Assembly (NCBI RefSeq): GCF_029931775.1
Contig: NC_079324.1
Span: forward strand, 60,705,268 to 60,769,267
Direction: 5' to 3'
Origin: Euleptes europaea
Taxonomy: Eukaryota; Chordata; Lepidosauria; Squamata; Sphaerodactylidae
Length of the DNA stretch: 64,000 bases
Below the pieces are notes generated by a model. The model saw only the letters and a program-made list of their open reading frames with translations, was not told where the DNA came from and searched no databases. Each line of letters opens with the position of its first letter. Within the stretch, counting starts at the first letter, position 1. The position numbers and the translations under genes were made by a program. Of the stretch, positions 45,880-57,099 are shown piece by piece.

Positions 45880-46155
45880 CAGGGGTCTCCAACTTTTTTG
45901 AGCCTGGGGGTATCTTTGGAATTCTGACACTGTGGTGGACGCAGCCACAAAATGGCTGCCACAGGTGGTGGAGGCAGGTACAAAATGGCTGCTGCGGCTT
46001 ACCTTCAGTCACTCTGTGAAGATCCTTGTGCTGTGATCACAGCTGCTGCCAAAAGTAACATTTTAAAAAAATGTCCACAGCCAACCAGATCTTCAGTGGC
46101 CACTCGGAAGCCTTGCTGGGCAAAAGCCCCACCTGGCCCCACTCACTGGTTAATG
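45880..46155. mobile_element. hAT-type element, right end lost
   Basis: It begins CAGGGGTCTCCAACTTTT and matches 27924-28247 through the body. It is cut off by the SINE starting near 46155. Confidence 0.65.
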
Positions 46156-46490
46156 GTGGATAGGAGCGGTGGATTCTAATCTGGAGAACCAGGTTTGATT
46201 CCCCACTCCTCCACATGAGCGGCGGACTCTGATCTGGAGAGCCGGGCTCAATCCCCCACTCCTACACATAAGCGGCGGACTCTAATCTGGAGAACCGGGT
46301 TGGTTTCCCTACTCCTACACATGAAGCCAGCTGGGTGACCTTGGCTAGTCACAGCTCTCTTAGAGCTCTCTCAGCCTCACTTACCTCACAGGGTGTCTAT
46401 TATGGGGAAGGGAAGGGAAAGAGATTGTAAGCCGGTTTGATTCTCCTTAAAAGGAAGAGAAAGTCGGCATATAAATACCAACTCTTCTTT
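46155..46490 (+). mobile_element. CORE/MIR-like SINE
   Basis: Plus-strand copy with GCTGGGTGACCTTGGCTAG and the end GTCGGCATATAAATACCAAC. Confidence 0.8.
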
Positions 46491-46839
46491 CTGGGCTTAC
46501 ATCCCTACCCAGTAACGAAGCTTCGTAGGTGGTCAAGCCTGACCTGCCTCACAGGATTGTTGTGCGAAAAGAGTACATGCAGCCTTAATCTCCTTGAAGA
46601 AGAGGATGCAGTGCAGATGTGAAAAAAAGGTATGGCCAACAGACTGCTTCCCTGCTTGTTATATAGGTGCAGGATAGTTGTAGAGATGGAGCTACCAAAG
46701 GAACCTCACAAGTTACAAGAAATAACTGACGGGAACTGTCCTTCGGGATGTTAGTTTCCTCAGCACAGTTATAAGCATACGTTGGCTTGCTGAATGGTTG
46801 TTAGAGTGCGTTAAAGCCAGCGGGGTTGGTTCCTTATCA

Positions 46840-47045
46840 ATGGGCAAGTCTTCTGGCCTTCAAGCAGGGCTCAACTGTGGAATTCCTGGAGATTTTTGGG
46901 GTGGAGCCAGAAGACCAAAGTGGGGTATAATGCCTTATAATCCACTTTCCAAAGCATCCATTTTCTCCAGGGGAACTGATCTCTTTTTGTGGAGACCAGT
47001 TGTAATTCTGGGAGAGCTTCAGACACCACCCGAAGAACCTACCAA
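46840..47045 (+). mobile_element. GGTTGCCAGG-type DNA element, worn
   Basis: CATTTTCTCCAGGGGAACTG and GAGACCAGTTGTAATTCTGG are the body of the family at 11935-12145. The ends are poorly preserved. Confidence 0.5.
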
Positions 47046-47234
47046 GCTTCAGGAAAAAAATGCCAGATGAACACATCTGGATGGACAATGGTGAGTGCTG
47101 AGATGGCTGGAGGTCTGTGGGGTGGCACACTCTGCAGTTGCTTCTCCCCCCCCCCCGCCCCATGGCAATGAACAGAAGTATAGCAGGAAAGCATCCATTA
47201 GGTGCAGCTCTGATCCATATGAAGCACATTTACA

Positions 47235-48015
47235 CAAGAACATAAGAAAAGCCATGCTGGACCAGACCAAGGCCCATCAAGTCCAGCAGTCTGGTCACAC
47301 AGCGGCCGATCAGGTGCCTCCAGGAAGCCCACAAACAAGACAACGGCAGCAGCACCATCTTGCCTGTGTGCCACAGCACCTCATATAATAGGCATGCTCC
47401 TCTGATCCTGGAGATAACAGGTATGCATCATGACTAGTAGCCATGGATAGCCCTCTCCTCCATGAACATGTCCACAACCCTCTTCAAGCCTTAGAACCTG
47501 AGAACATAATAAAGGCCCAGCTGGATCAGACCAAGGCCCATCAAGTCCAGCGGTCTGTTCACACTGTGGCCAACCAGGTGCCTCTAGGAAGCCCACAAAC
47601 AAGACGACTGCAGCAGCATTGTCCTGCCTGTGCTCCACAGCACCTAATACAATAGGCATGCTCCTCTGATCCTGGAGAGAATAGGCATGCATCATGACTA
47701 GCATCTATTTTGACTAGTAACCATGAATAGCCCTCTCCTCCATGAACATGTCCACTCCCTTCTTAAAGCCTTCCAAGTTAGCAGCATTGTCCTGCCTGTG
47801 TTCCACAGCACCTAATATAATAGGCATGCTCCTCTGATCCTGGAGAGAATAGGTGTGTCTCATAAGAACATAAGAAAAGTCATGCTGTTTCAGACCCAGG
47901 CCCATCAAGTCCAGAAGTCTGTTCACACTGTGGCCAACCAGGTGCCTCTAGGAAGCCCACAAACACGACTGCAGCAGCATTGTCCTGCCTGTGTTCCACA
48001 GCACCTAATATACAT
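47235..48015 (-). mobile_element. Cluster of CR1 3' ends
   Basis: Parts of four CR1 tails lie head-to-tail (starts near 47236, 47500, 47785 and 47861). The segment 47566-47785 is identical over 220 bp to 39629-39848. It sits directly upstream of the ARPC3 promoter. Confidence 0.85.
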
Positions 48016-48049
48016 TTCTTCTTCTATGTGCGGTGAAGCTTTACCTGTT

Positions 48050-48440
48050 GAGCTTCTGCTTGTTGCGCAGTAACCCGTGCTACGGACACTAGACTGGAGA
48101 TCTGGAACCCGTAGGTCGGCGCGGCCGGTTTAAAGGGAGGCTGCGCCTCTCCTCTGCTGCCCCCTTGTGGCTGCCGTTCCCCAGTGCGCCCTTTTTCCAT
48201 CGCCGGCCTCTCTCTCACTTCCTGCCTTGGGTGGAACAGGAAGGGGGTTTTGCCTTCTTGCAAGATCTGCTGTTTGCTAGCTGGGAGGGAGGGAGGCTTC
48301 CCCGTCTTTTCCTCGCATCGGTTGGATCGCAGCCGCCCAACATGCCGGTGAGGCCCCAAATCTGCGTGCATTTGAGTTTGTTCGGGGGTGGGGAGGGGTG
48401 GCTGGTCAGAGGAAAAGCAGGAAATTCAGTTCTGGGCGCT
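48050..48440 (+). promoter_or_regulatory. ARPC3: ARPC3 CpG-rich promoter and first exon
   Basis: GC-rich, CpG-containing sequence around the ATG at 48342, with an ETS-type site in reverse (CACTTCCTG near 48217). No TATA box is evident. A CR1 cluster ends about 35 nt upstream of this block. Confidence 0.5.
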
Positions 48441-51400
48441 GGGCCTGGAGGGAGGATGGCGTGATATATCTTTGCTTCCTTACTGAGATCAGTGCCGGCT
48501 TGTCCAGCGCCGGAGTTGTATCTTTTACAAAAAATCCCTAGCCCTGCATCTATATTTATATATATATATATAGGGCTTGTGGTTTCTGGGGTGTTGTACA
48601 CACACCCTTTTTTCACTGCTGTAAAGACCGTCAGTCTCCCTAGGAAAGGGGAACTTCCTTATATGGCCATACTTTAAAATAGCAGCGTTAATAAGGCCTA
48701 AAAAATATTGTCTGTCCATTTTTTTATTGCAAACCTGGCAGGGTGTGGTGGTTAAATGTAAATGCCGCTGTGTAAGCAAACAAACTCATTTGAATCCATA
48801 GAAGAGCAAAATAGCTGTATTATTTTTTTTACAAAAACTTCCTCTGTCAAAGCAGTTTTTGAAATGCGGATCTTTATATACATAAAGAAAGCACTTCTGC
48901 GTGTGAGCAAAGGTTTCCCTAGTCCAGCATCCCAGTTCTGGCAAAGGGTCAACCAAGTGCCTCGGGGAAACCCAACGAGGGCTTGAAATCAGCAGCCGCC
49001 TTCTGCAGATGTCACCTCCTGAAATTGGTATTTGGTAGCGGTACCCACCACCCTCTCTCTTCTCCCATGCAGGCTTACCATTCGATGCTGATGGATCCTG
49101 ACGCCAAACTGATCGGGAACATGGCCCTGCTGCCAATTAGAAGTCAGTTTAAGGGGCCTGCGCCCAGAGAAAGTAAGTTTGTACAGCGCTCTGAGAGCTT
49201 TGCACAGCCTCCTGTGTATCTTATTTTCCAGCTTTAAAATTATGTGGCTAGGCAAGAGAGAGAGAGAGTCAGCCGGAAGGTCCCTTAGCCACAAACTCAT
49301 GCTGTGCATGCAGAAAGTTCAGCATATCCAGTGGAAGAATCTCTTATAGCGGGTATTAGGGAAAACCTTTTTCTGAGAATCTGGAGAGCTGCTGCCAGTC
49401 AAACTACTGATCAAGATTCGGGAGGTGCCCTAGCTCAATGGTAGAGCCTCTGCCAGGCACGCAGAAGGTCCCAGGTTCAATCCCCGGCAACTTCAGTTAA
49501 GGATCAGGTTGTGTGTGTGTGTGATGTGCTGTCAAGTAGCTTCTGATATATGGTGACCCTATTAATTAATAACCTCCAAAACATCCTATGGTTGGCAGCC
49601 TTGCCAAGGTCTTGCAAATTGAAGCCTGTGGCTTGCTTGCTTGAGTCAGTCCATCTCATGTTGGGTCTTCCTCTTTTCATACTGCCTTCAAGTTCTCCTA
49701 GCATTATTGTCTTTTCCTCTCATAATGTGACCAAAGTAAGATAGCCTCAGTTTAGTCATTTTAGCTTCTAGGGAGTATTCAGGCTTGATTTGATCTAGAA
49801 CCCACTGATTTGTTTTTTTGGATGTCCATGGTATCTTCGATCAGGTAGTAGATAATGTGAAGGTCCTCTTCCTGAGACCCTGGAGAGCTGTTGCCGGTCT
49901 GAGTAGATGATACTGACTTTGATGGACTAAGGGTTTCAGTATAGGGAAGCTTCATGTGGACGTGTGACCTGTGTGGCCCAACTCATTATTGAGTAGCTCT
50001 GTATGAATTTTCCTAATGCTATTAATCCGTAAGAACATAAGGAAAGCCATGCTGGTTCAGACCGAGGCCCATCAAGTCCAGCAGTCTGTTCACACAGTGG
50101 CCAACCAGGTGCCTCTAGGAAGGCCACAAACAAGACAACTGCAGCAGCATTATACTGCCTGTGTTCCACAGCACCAAATATAATAGGCATGCTCCTCTAA
50201 TCCATCTAAGATCCATCAGCCTTGCACATGTTTATTGGGAGTCAAGTATCACTGAATTCCGTGGGAAATACTTCTGAATCAACATTCATGTGACCAAACC
50301 ATTTTGCTTATGGCATCTCTCCTGGTATGCAGATAACTTAATGTCTTAGGGACCCTTCCTTTCTTGAGTCTTCCGAGTAATATTTTCCTTCTCCCTTTCT
50401 TGGCAGCCAAAGACACAGACATTATTGATGAAGCCATCTACTACTTCAAAGCAAACGTCTTCTTTAAAAATTATGAAATCAAGGTAAGAAAATTTCCTTT
50501 AAGGCGCTTGTGCTGCACAAATTAGATTCCAGACGGATGGCAGCTCCTTCTTAGTCATGTAGAAATATGGCAAAAAAATACTGATGTAAGTACAATAAAA
50601 GGATGGGCAGCGCTTTGCAAATTAAAAGCGACCACAGCCCCCATCAGTGGCAGGCTCTGTGCCTAATTCCTACCCTCTGGACGGTTTATTTATTTATTTA
50701 TTTTTCAACTTATAGCCCGCCCTTCCCGGCCGAGACCAACTGTGAATCCCTAACCTGGGATTCAGCTTTGTCGCGTGGCTTGGGGGTGGAAGGACCAGAG
50801 AAAGAGATGAAGCCTTGTCTTGAGCCAAAGAGGGCTGCATGGTTTCGCTTCTTCTATATTTATTGTTATTTCTTCCTAGAATGAGGCTGACCGAACCTTG
50901 ATCTACATCACCCTCTACATCTCAGAGTGCTTGAAAAAGCTGCAAAAGGTAACAGAGTGGAGTTGCAAACCAAATGGCATAAAACAAAGAGGTAGAAACG
51001 TGTTCTGCATCCATACCTGATCTTTAGGGGGTTGAATATCATAGTAAGCAAATGTTAAATTGTAAACTTTTGTCAGGGACTCTTTTTTTTTTAATAGGAG
51101 ACTCCCTGGCGTATGCCCACCCCTTCCTCTTCTGGCCTTCCTGAGGGTTGCCCCACCCTCCTGTGTTGATTGGCAGGAGCTATTGTCAATCAGGTGTGAC
51201 TGGGCCAGGGTGGCCTCCAGCCTCGCCCTCCACCTCCTTAAATGGCTGCCCTGCTTCCCTACCCCCCCCGCCAGCAGAATAAGTCTCATGGCTGCCCCAC
51301 ATGGTGGCTTTTCCTCCTTTGACCTTGCCTTACTGGGTTGGGCATGCTGCCAGCCTGTTGGGCAGGCCTGGTATCAACAGGCTTGCCACCTGGAGGGCAG

Positions 51401-53775
51401 ACTGCCCCACTGTGTCGACTGGTTAAGGGTAGGGCCGACATCTGTGGCATACAGGCCGTTGCCAAGCGGCTTCTTCTGCTGGCCCTCTCCCCTTCACCTC
51501 TGGTAAGTGCAGGGGTGCTGGGGCTACCCACAGACAAGCACCTTACTGCACTCTATGGGTGCAGAGGAGAGCGACGAGGATGACCAGGGGCCTGGAGACC
51601 AAGCCCTATGAGGAAAGGCTGAGGGATTTGGGAACGTTTAGTCTGGAGAAGAGGAGATTTATGGGGGACATGATTGCTCTCTTGAAGTATTTGAAGGGCT
51701 GTCACTTAGAGGAGGGCAGGGAGCGGTTCCTGTTGGCACCAGAGGACAGGACTCGCAATAATGGGTTTAATTTGCAGGCAGAAAGGTACTAGCTGGATAT
51801 TAAGAAAAAAATTTTTACAGTTAAGAGTTGTTTGACAGTGGACTCAGCTCCCTAGAGAGGTGGTGAGCTCCCCCTTACTGGCAGTCTTTAAGCAGCAGCT
51901 GGACAAGCACTTGTCAGGGATGCTATAGGCTGATCCTGCATTAAGCAGGGGGTTGAACTAGATGGCCTGTATGGCCCCTTCCAGCTCTATGATTGTATGA
52001 TTCTAAATAGCGAATGGAAACCCTGAAAGTATATTTGGGCTAAACTCTGAGAGAGATTGGAGTGTGCTTGTTTCTGGTAATGTTTTTTCCTTAAGGGAGG
52101 GATGACTCTTGCGTATGCTTTCTTTGTTTCCAGTGTAATTCCAAAGGCCAAGGCGAAAAAGAAATGTACACCCTAGGAATAACAGGCTTCCCCATTCCTG
52201 GAGAGCCAGGGTTTCCACTCAACGCTCTCTATGCCAGACCCAGCAACAAGCAAGAAGACGGTGAGGCGATATCCCAGCAGATCCACAGGCTTTCATTGAC
52301 ACTGGGGGACGGATTTGCAATCCTGCGCATGCTTACCTGGAAGCAAGTCCCACTGGAGTCCGGGGGTCTTGTTTTTGAGTAAACGTGCTTAGATATTGGG
52401 CGTCAATGCTGATAGGGCTGCCGTTGAAAAGTCTTCGCAAACTTCACCTGTTCAGAATACAGCGGTGAGGTTAACTATGGTCTGCTATAATAAGCGAACT
52501 GAACTGTTTTAAGGGCTCACCGTGCATTTCACTGGTTGATGTAATGAAGGTTGCCGATCTGTCAGTTACATTTTTGCCTGTCCTGAAATTTACCTTTGTT
52601 GCTCTTCCGGACTGTAAGCTGGCTGTCGAAAGCACTCTCTTGGGAAAGCACATCAGAACGATGAATCTAGAGAGTGGGAGGAACAAATTCCAAAGCCCCC
52701 ACAATTTATTTGATTATAAAGAAGAAGAGTTGGTTTTTATATGCTGACTTTCTCTGCCACTTAAGAATCAAACCAGCTTACAACCACCTTCCCTTCCTCT
52801 CCCCACAACAGACCTGAGGTAGGTGAGGCTGAGAGAGCTCTAGTGGAGTTGTGACTAGCCCAAAGTCACCCAGCTGGCTTCATGTGTAGGAGTGGGGAAA
52901 CCAACCTGGTTCACCAGATTAGCGTCCACCACACATGAGAAGGAGTGGGGAACCAAACTTGGTTCTTCATATCAGAGTCCTCCAAACCACTGCTTTTAAC
53001 TACTACACCCCACTGGCTCTCTGTGATAATTCCATATATAAGGTCTTTTTTTCAACCTTTTTGGTTTCCTGGTCTGTTCTGTGATTTTGTCTTAGCCGGG
53101 CATGTTTCTCTCTATTTCCAGAGGTGATGCGAGCTTATTTGCAGCAACTGAGGCAAGAAACTGGGCTGAGGCTTTGCGAAAAGGTCTTTGATCCCCAGAG
53201 TGACAAGCCTAGCAAGGTAAGATGCTCTCTCCTGGGGCTGCCTCTTGTCTCTTTTAAATTAACTGCTGAGTTTGTCAGGTAACAGTTGTATTTAAACAGG
53301 GAAGTGATAAAGCACCAGAAGGGCACAGTTTGGAGTATCAACACAATGCTGTGTGTCTTAGTGCTCAGCAGAGTATAATGCCATAAAGTCCACCTTCCAG
53401 AGTTGTCATTTTCTCCAGAACCGAACTCTGGAGATCAGTTGTAATTCTGGCAGATCTCCAGGCCCCATCTGGAGGTTGTGGCACCCTTACCAACAATCTT
53501 TTATAACATTACCGAAACTCACCACATGTCCCCACACTATGTTTTTCTGCCATACAAGATACATTTGGGGTAGAACTGAAAACAGAGATGCTGTTGTCGT
53601 TGATGATGCCATGCCTCCCGTAATACCTAATTGCAAGGCAAAAGTAAAGCATTCACTTGTTCTTCCCTCATTCATTTTTAAAAATACCTTTTGGGCTTTT
53701 TTTTTCTTGCAGTGGTGGATGTGTTTTGTGAAGAGGCAGTTCATGAACAAGAGCCTGTCAGCCCCCGGGCAGTGA
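48342..53775 (+). CDS. ARPC3: ARPC3, actin-related protein 2/3 complex subunit 3 (complete)
   Basis: Seven coding exons: 48342-48347 (only ATG CCG), 49073-49172, 50407-50483, 50880-50948, 52134-52260, 53122-53216 and 53713-53775. The total of 537 nt gives 178 residues, the human length, and the sequence is nearly identical to what I recall of human ARPC3. Landmarks are [59 protein letters not shown] and the C-terminal [15 protein letters not shown]. The protein is the p21 subunit of the Arp2/3 complex, which nucleates branched actin filaments. All introns are GT-AG with consistent phase. The two-codon first exon is a real family feature. The gene sits about 2.7 kb after GPN3 on the same strand with its own CpG promoter, so they are not an operon. 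Confidence 0.98.
49425..49965 (+). mobile_element. tRNA-SINE split by a Bov-B fragment
   Basis: Head at 49425-49508 (GGTTCAATCCC), tail at 49846-49965 (GAGACCCTGGAGAGCTGTTG). The Bov-B piece between is flanked by GATCAGG. Confidence 0.8.
49509..49838 (-). mobile_element. Bov-B LINE 3' end within a SINE
   Basis: Reversed Bov-B end (TCAAGTAGCTTCTGATATAT, GCTTGCTTGAGTCAGTCCAT). The 7-bp duplication GATCAGG is at 49502-49508 and 49839-49845. Confidence 0.82.
50035..50205 (-). mobile_element. CR1 3' end
   Basis: Reversed CR1 tail from AAGAACATAAGGAAAGCC to ATAATAGGCATGCTCCTC. It lies in ARPC3 intron 2. Confidence 0.85.
51555..52005 (+). mobile_element. CR1 LINE RT end and 3' UTR
   Basis: Encodes [20 protein letters not shown] and [20 protein letters not shown]. 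The tail ends AGCTCTATGATTGTATGATT. The frame breaks after about 77 residues. Confidence 0.88.
52720..53025 (-). mobile_element. CORE/MIR-like SINE
   Basis: Same family as 3925-4235, in ARPC3 intron 5. Confidence 0.8.
53355..53490 (+). mobile_element. GGTTGCCAGG-type DNA element fragment
   Basis: CATTTTCTCCAGAACCGAAC and CAGATCTCCAGGCCCCATC, then TGGAGGTTGTGGCACCCT. Confidence 0.55.
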
Positions 53776-53868
53776 AGAGGAGCACGAGGAGCATTTTTGT
53801 CCAAGCACTTTGCTGCCAGATGTACAAAATTTTGCCTCTGTTTTAATATATGTTTTCTACTGAGAGAG

Positions 53869-53874
53869 AATAAA
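53869..53874 (+). terminator. ARPC3: ARPC3 polyadenylation signal
   Basis: AATAAA lies about 95 nt after the stop codon, giving a very short 3' UTR. Confidence 0.7.
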
Positions 53875-54553
53875 CGCTTCTGCAGGGGGGAAAAGGCCAC
53901 CGACAGCATGAAACGTGGAACCAAAATTATGTGCCAGTTGTCTTGTTAAGCTGGAGCTTAATGATGGATGATAATAATTAAAAAACTGGTTTCTAACACA
54001 TTATTCTATCTTTCTTGATATTTGCCAGTTACAGGTGCGACTTGGGCACGATTTGGAGGCACCAGATTGCCATATTTGAAAACAGTAATTTTTCAGACTG
54101 TGTTCTGGAGAGAGATCAGTAATAAAGGACTAGCTTCTCTGAACGACACTTCGTACACGCTACCAGTCTTTGTTCGCTGTTCAGTTTCCGAAGGGTGAAA
54201 GTGAAGAGGCTTGGCTGTTACCCCCAATGAATTCGCGTTGTGCCTGAGAATATGTCCCAGGAACCTCTGTAAAATACAGGGGTTCCCAGGGCAGTCTTAG
54301 TGATACAGGGCACTGGGCAGAAGTCCAAGATGGGCCCCAGAATCACTGGCACATCCCCACTGGAGCCAAGCAAGGAATGGCCCTCTCATCCCATGACAGA
54401 TGGGTGGGAGCTACTGCTTGGAGCCAGGTGCCTGAGTCCCAGACGTGGCCGGTGCAAACATCAGCTGGAGTTACCTCTCTTCTTCTACCCCTCCCCCCTT
54501 TGAAGGGGTGGGGATGTGAGAGGTCAGGGCCCGCCCAAGTGCAGGGCCTAGGA

Positions 54554-55245
54554 CGGGTGGGGAACCTTTTTCCCGCCAAGGGCCATTTGGATATTTATAA
54601 CATCATTCGTGGGCCGTACAAAATTATCAACTTAAAAATTAGCCAACCAAGCCCCAAGCAGGCAGCTGCTCCAGATGACCCCCCCCCCGGCATGGTAAGC
54701 AGGCAGGCATCCAACTGGTGGTGCACTCGCCCACCTGGTGGCACAGGATGGTTTGCTGCACCAGCCGGGCGTAGACGTCCAGCCGCACACCAGAGTTGCT
54801 CCTGCTCCGCACGGTTGGAACCGGATTCTATAGCCGGCTCCGGCTACCTCCGCCTGCAGGGATGAAATGAGACACTGGCTAAGAACTCCCCCCGCCAGCG
54901 CATTCTGGCCCTGCCCCCTTTAACCCCTCCATTGTCGCCACTTCCGCCCCCAGCCCTCTTGTAGTACAGAGGGAATGTTTCTCCATGGCCCAGGTGGGAA
55001 AGGGTTAACAGTTTCTTGGGCGGTCCTAGCAGCTCCATAGCTAAGGACTCTTCTGCAAGGGAGGGGAAAGGCTCCTTTTCTTGCCAAAACATCTGCCTTG
55101 AATAGAGGCTATTCCTGTCCACTGGAGGGGGCAGATCAACAGTCTTTGATCCTTCTGAGCTAGAGATCTGCCAGGACACAAAGGGCCAGAGCAAATGATT
55201 TTGAGGGCCTTAAACGGCCCCCGGGCCTGACATTCCCCACCCCTG
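54554..55245. mobile_element. 692-bp hAT-type element with perfect TSD
   Basis: Ends CGGGTGGGGAACC / GGCCTGACATTCCCCACCCCTG. The perfect 8-bp duplication GCCTAGGA is at 54546-54553 and 55246-55253. Same family as 19651-20025 with a longer interior. No transposase. Confidence 0.88.
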
Positions 55246-55357
55246 GCCTAGGACAACAGCCCTGTTGCCCATTGGTTAACACCTTCTCTGGGGGTTCCAT
55301 GGAATTGCAGAAAAATTCCTCAGCATGCAAGAAATTGCAGAAAGGGTTCCTTGAATG

Positions 55358-55448
55358 TATAGTGCAATCCTACGCAGTTACTTCCATCTAAGCTCATTGA
55401 AATCAATTGGCTTAGACCAGAGTAACTACGCAGGATTGTACAGTTTAA
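55358..55448. mobile_element. Palindromic GCAATCCTACGCA element
   Basis: TGCAATCCTACGCAGTTAC at left mirrors GTAACTACGCAGGATTGTA at right. Best copy of this short family in the window. Confidence 0.7.
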
Positions 55449-55449
55449 G

Positions 55450-56210
55450 ATTTGAAAAATCACTGCTTAAAAAATAAATAGATTCTACACCCTGATGTGA
55501 GACTAGCAGTAGGAAAACAGGACCTTCTGAGCCATAGGTCAGAGGCAAGGAAAGATAGTCCTCAACCCGAATAGTTTTTATATATGTCCTGGTCAATTAT
55601 AACATGAGAATCTTTTGAACTCTTGTAAATCTCAAGAACACTTTCCATTTTGTGATACTTTGGTTGATCCTAATACAATATTGCATGATTTGAATTTTTG
55701 TAGGGTCTTAACTGTTACCTTTATCCATCTATAGTAGAAGGTAGTTAATTTATGGTCAGATCTCACTCTGGCCTTTCTATCAATGTTCTGTTCAACCTCC
55801 TCTCCACTTGGTATTTTCTATCGGTAGACCTGGAATTCTTATCTCAATGTTTGTTTGTTTTTTGCTTGATCCTGTTCATATTTACTCAGAAGAAAAACCC
55901 AGTTTTATTCAGTGGAATGAACAATCCAATCTTATGGCCCTTTATGCTTGGAAATAAGTCCCACTTTGTGTCATGGGGGATAACTCCCATGCCTGGTGAG
56001 TGAGGGATCGCACTCTTCATTTATGTAAACTCTTAAAACTGCATCAATAAAATTCTGCACACAAAATGGTAAAGCCCCCTTATTACACGCTGCATCTTTT
56101 GTAAAGAAGATTCAAACGTTTGAATCCGCTCTGCATCTTTCTAAATAAGCCTAAAGGAGGTTCTGGGCACATTAGCACCTGAGCCGTTTCCTTAGCGGTA
56201 TCTCACATAG
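55450..56210. other. Intergenic stretch without recognised genes
   Basis: Between ARPC3 and ANAPC7. No exon seen. About 55895-56010 may be a worn GCAATCCTA-type element (CTTGGAAATAAGTCCCACTT). Confidence 0.5.
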
Positions 56211-56214
56211 CCCT

Positions 56215-56720
56215 GACCTGGATGGCCCAGGCTAGCCTGATCTCAGCAGCTAAGCAGGGCTGGCCCTGATTAGTACTTGGATGGAAGACTACCAAGGAAG
56301 TCCAGGGTTACTAATGCAGAGGCAGGTGATGGCAAACCGCCTCTGTTTGTCTTTGCCCTGACCTGGATGGCCCAGGCTAGCCAGATCTCATTAGATCTCG
56401 GAAGCTAAGCAGGATCGGCCCTGGTTAGTTCTTGGATGGGAGACCACAAGGAAGTCCAAGGTTGCTATGCAGAGGCAGGTGATGGCACATCACCTCCATT
56501 TGCCTTTGCCCTGACCTAGGGGTCTAGCCCAATCTCATCAGATCTTGAAGTTAAGCAGGGTTGGCCCTGATTAGTACTTGGATGGGAAACCACCAAGGAA
56601 GTCCAGGGTTTCTGTGCTGAGACAGGCAATGGCAAACCTCCTCTGTTAGCCTCTTGCCTTGAAAACCCTATGGGGTTGCCATAAGTCAGCTGTGACTTGA
56701 TTGCACTTTACACACACCTC
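56215..56720 (+). mobile_element. Trimeric 5S rRNA-derived SINE
   Basis: Three successive 5S-like units start near 56215, 56355 and 56508. Each has the AAGCTAAGCAGG...GTACTTGGATGGRAGAC type core. Only the last carries the Bov-B-like tail (AGTCAGCTGTGACTTGATTG). Confidence 0.82.
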
Positions 56721-56799
56721 ACATAGGGATGGGAAAAGATACATGACAAGTTCGGTGCACCACTTTCGGTTGAGGAACCAAACAGGCTTACCAGTCTAT

Positions 56800-57070
56800 C
56801 ATAATGGCAAGACAGAGCGGTTCCTCAGTGGAACAGGCTTCCTCGGGAGGTGGTGAGCTCTCCTTCCCTGGAGGTTTTTAAGCAGATGGCCATCTGTCAG
56901 CAAGGCTGATTCTATAACCTTAGGCAGGTCATGAGAGGGAGGGCATCTTGGCCATCTTCTGGGCATGGAGTAGGGGGTCACTGGGGGTGTGGGGAGGAGG
57001 TAGTTGTTAAATTTCCTGCATTGTGCAGGGGGCTGGACTAGATGACCCTGGTGGTCCCTTCCAACTCTAG
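56800..57070 (+). mobile_element. CR1 3' end
   Basis: GGCTTCCTCGGGAGGTGGTG to GTCCCTTCCAACTCTAGGAT. It abuts the ANAPC7 promoter. Confidence 0.82.
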
Positions 57071-57099
57071 GATTCTGCCCTTAAACTACTAAGGCCAGC

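Noticed and set aside
45551-46012. 153-residue frame after GPN3
   Set aside because: It overlaps the GPN3 3' end and a hAT-type element antisense, with no similarity to a known protein.
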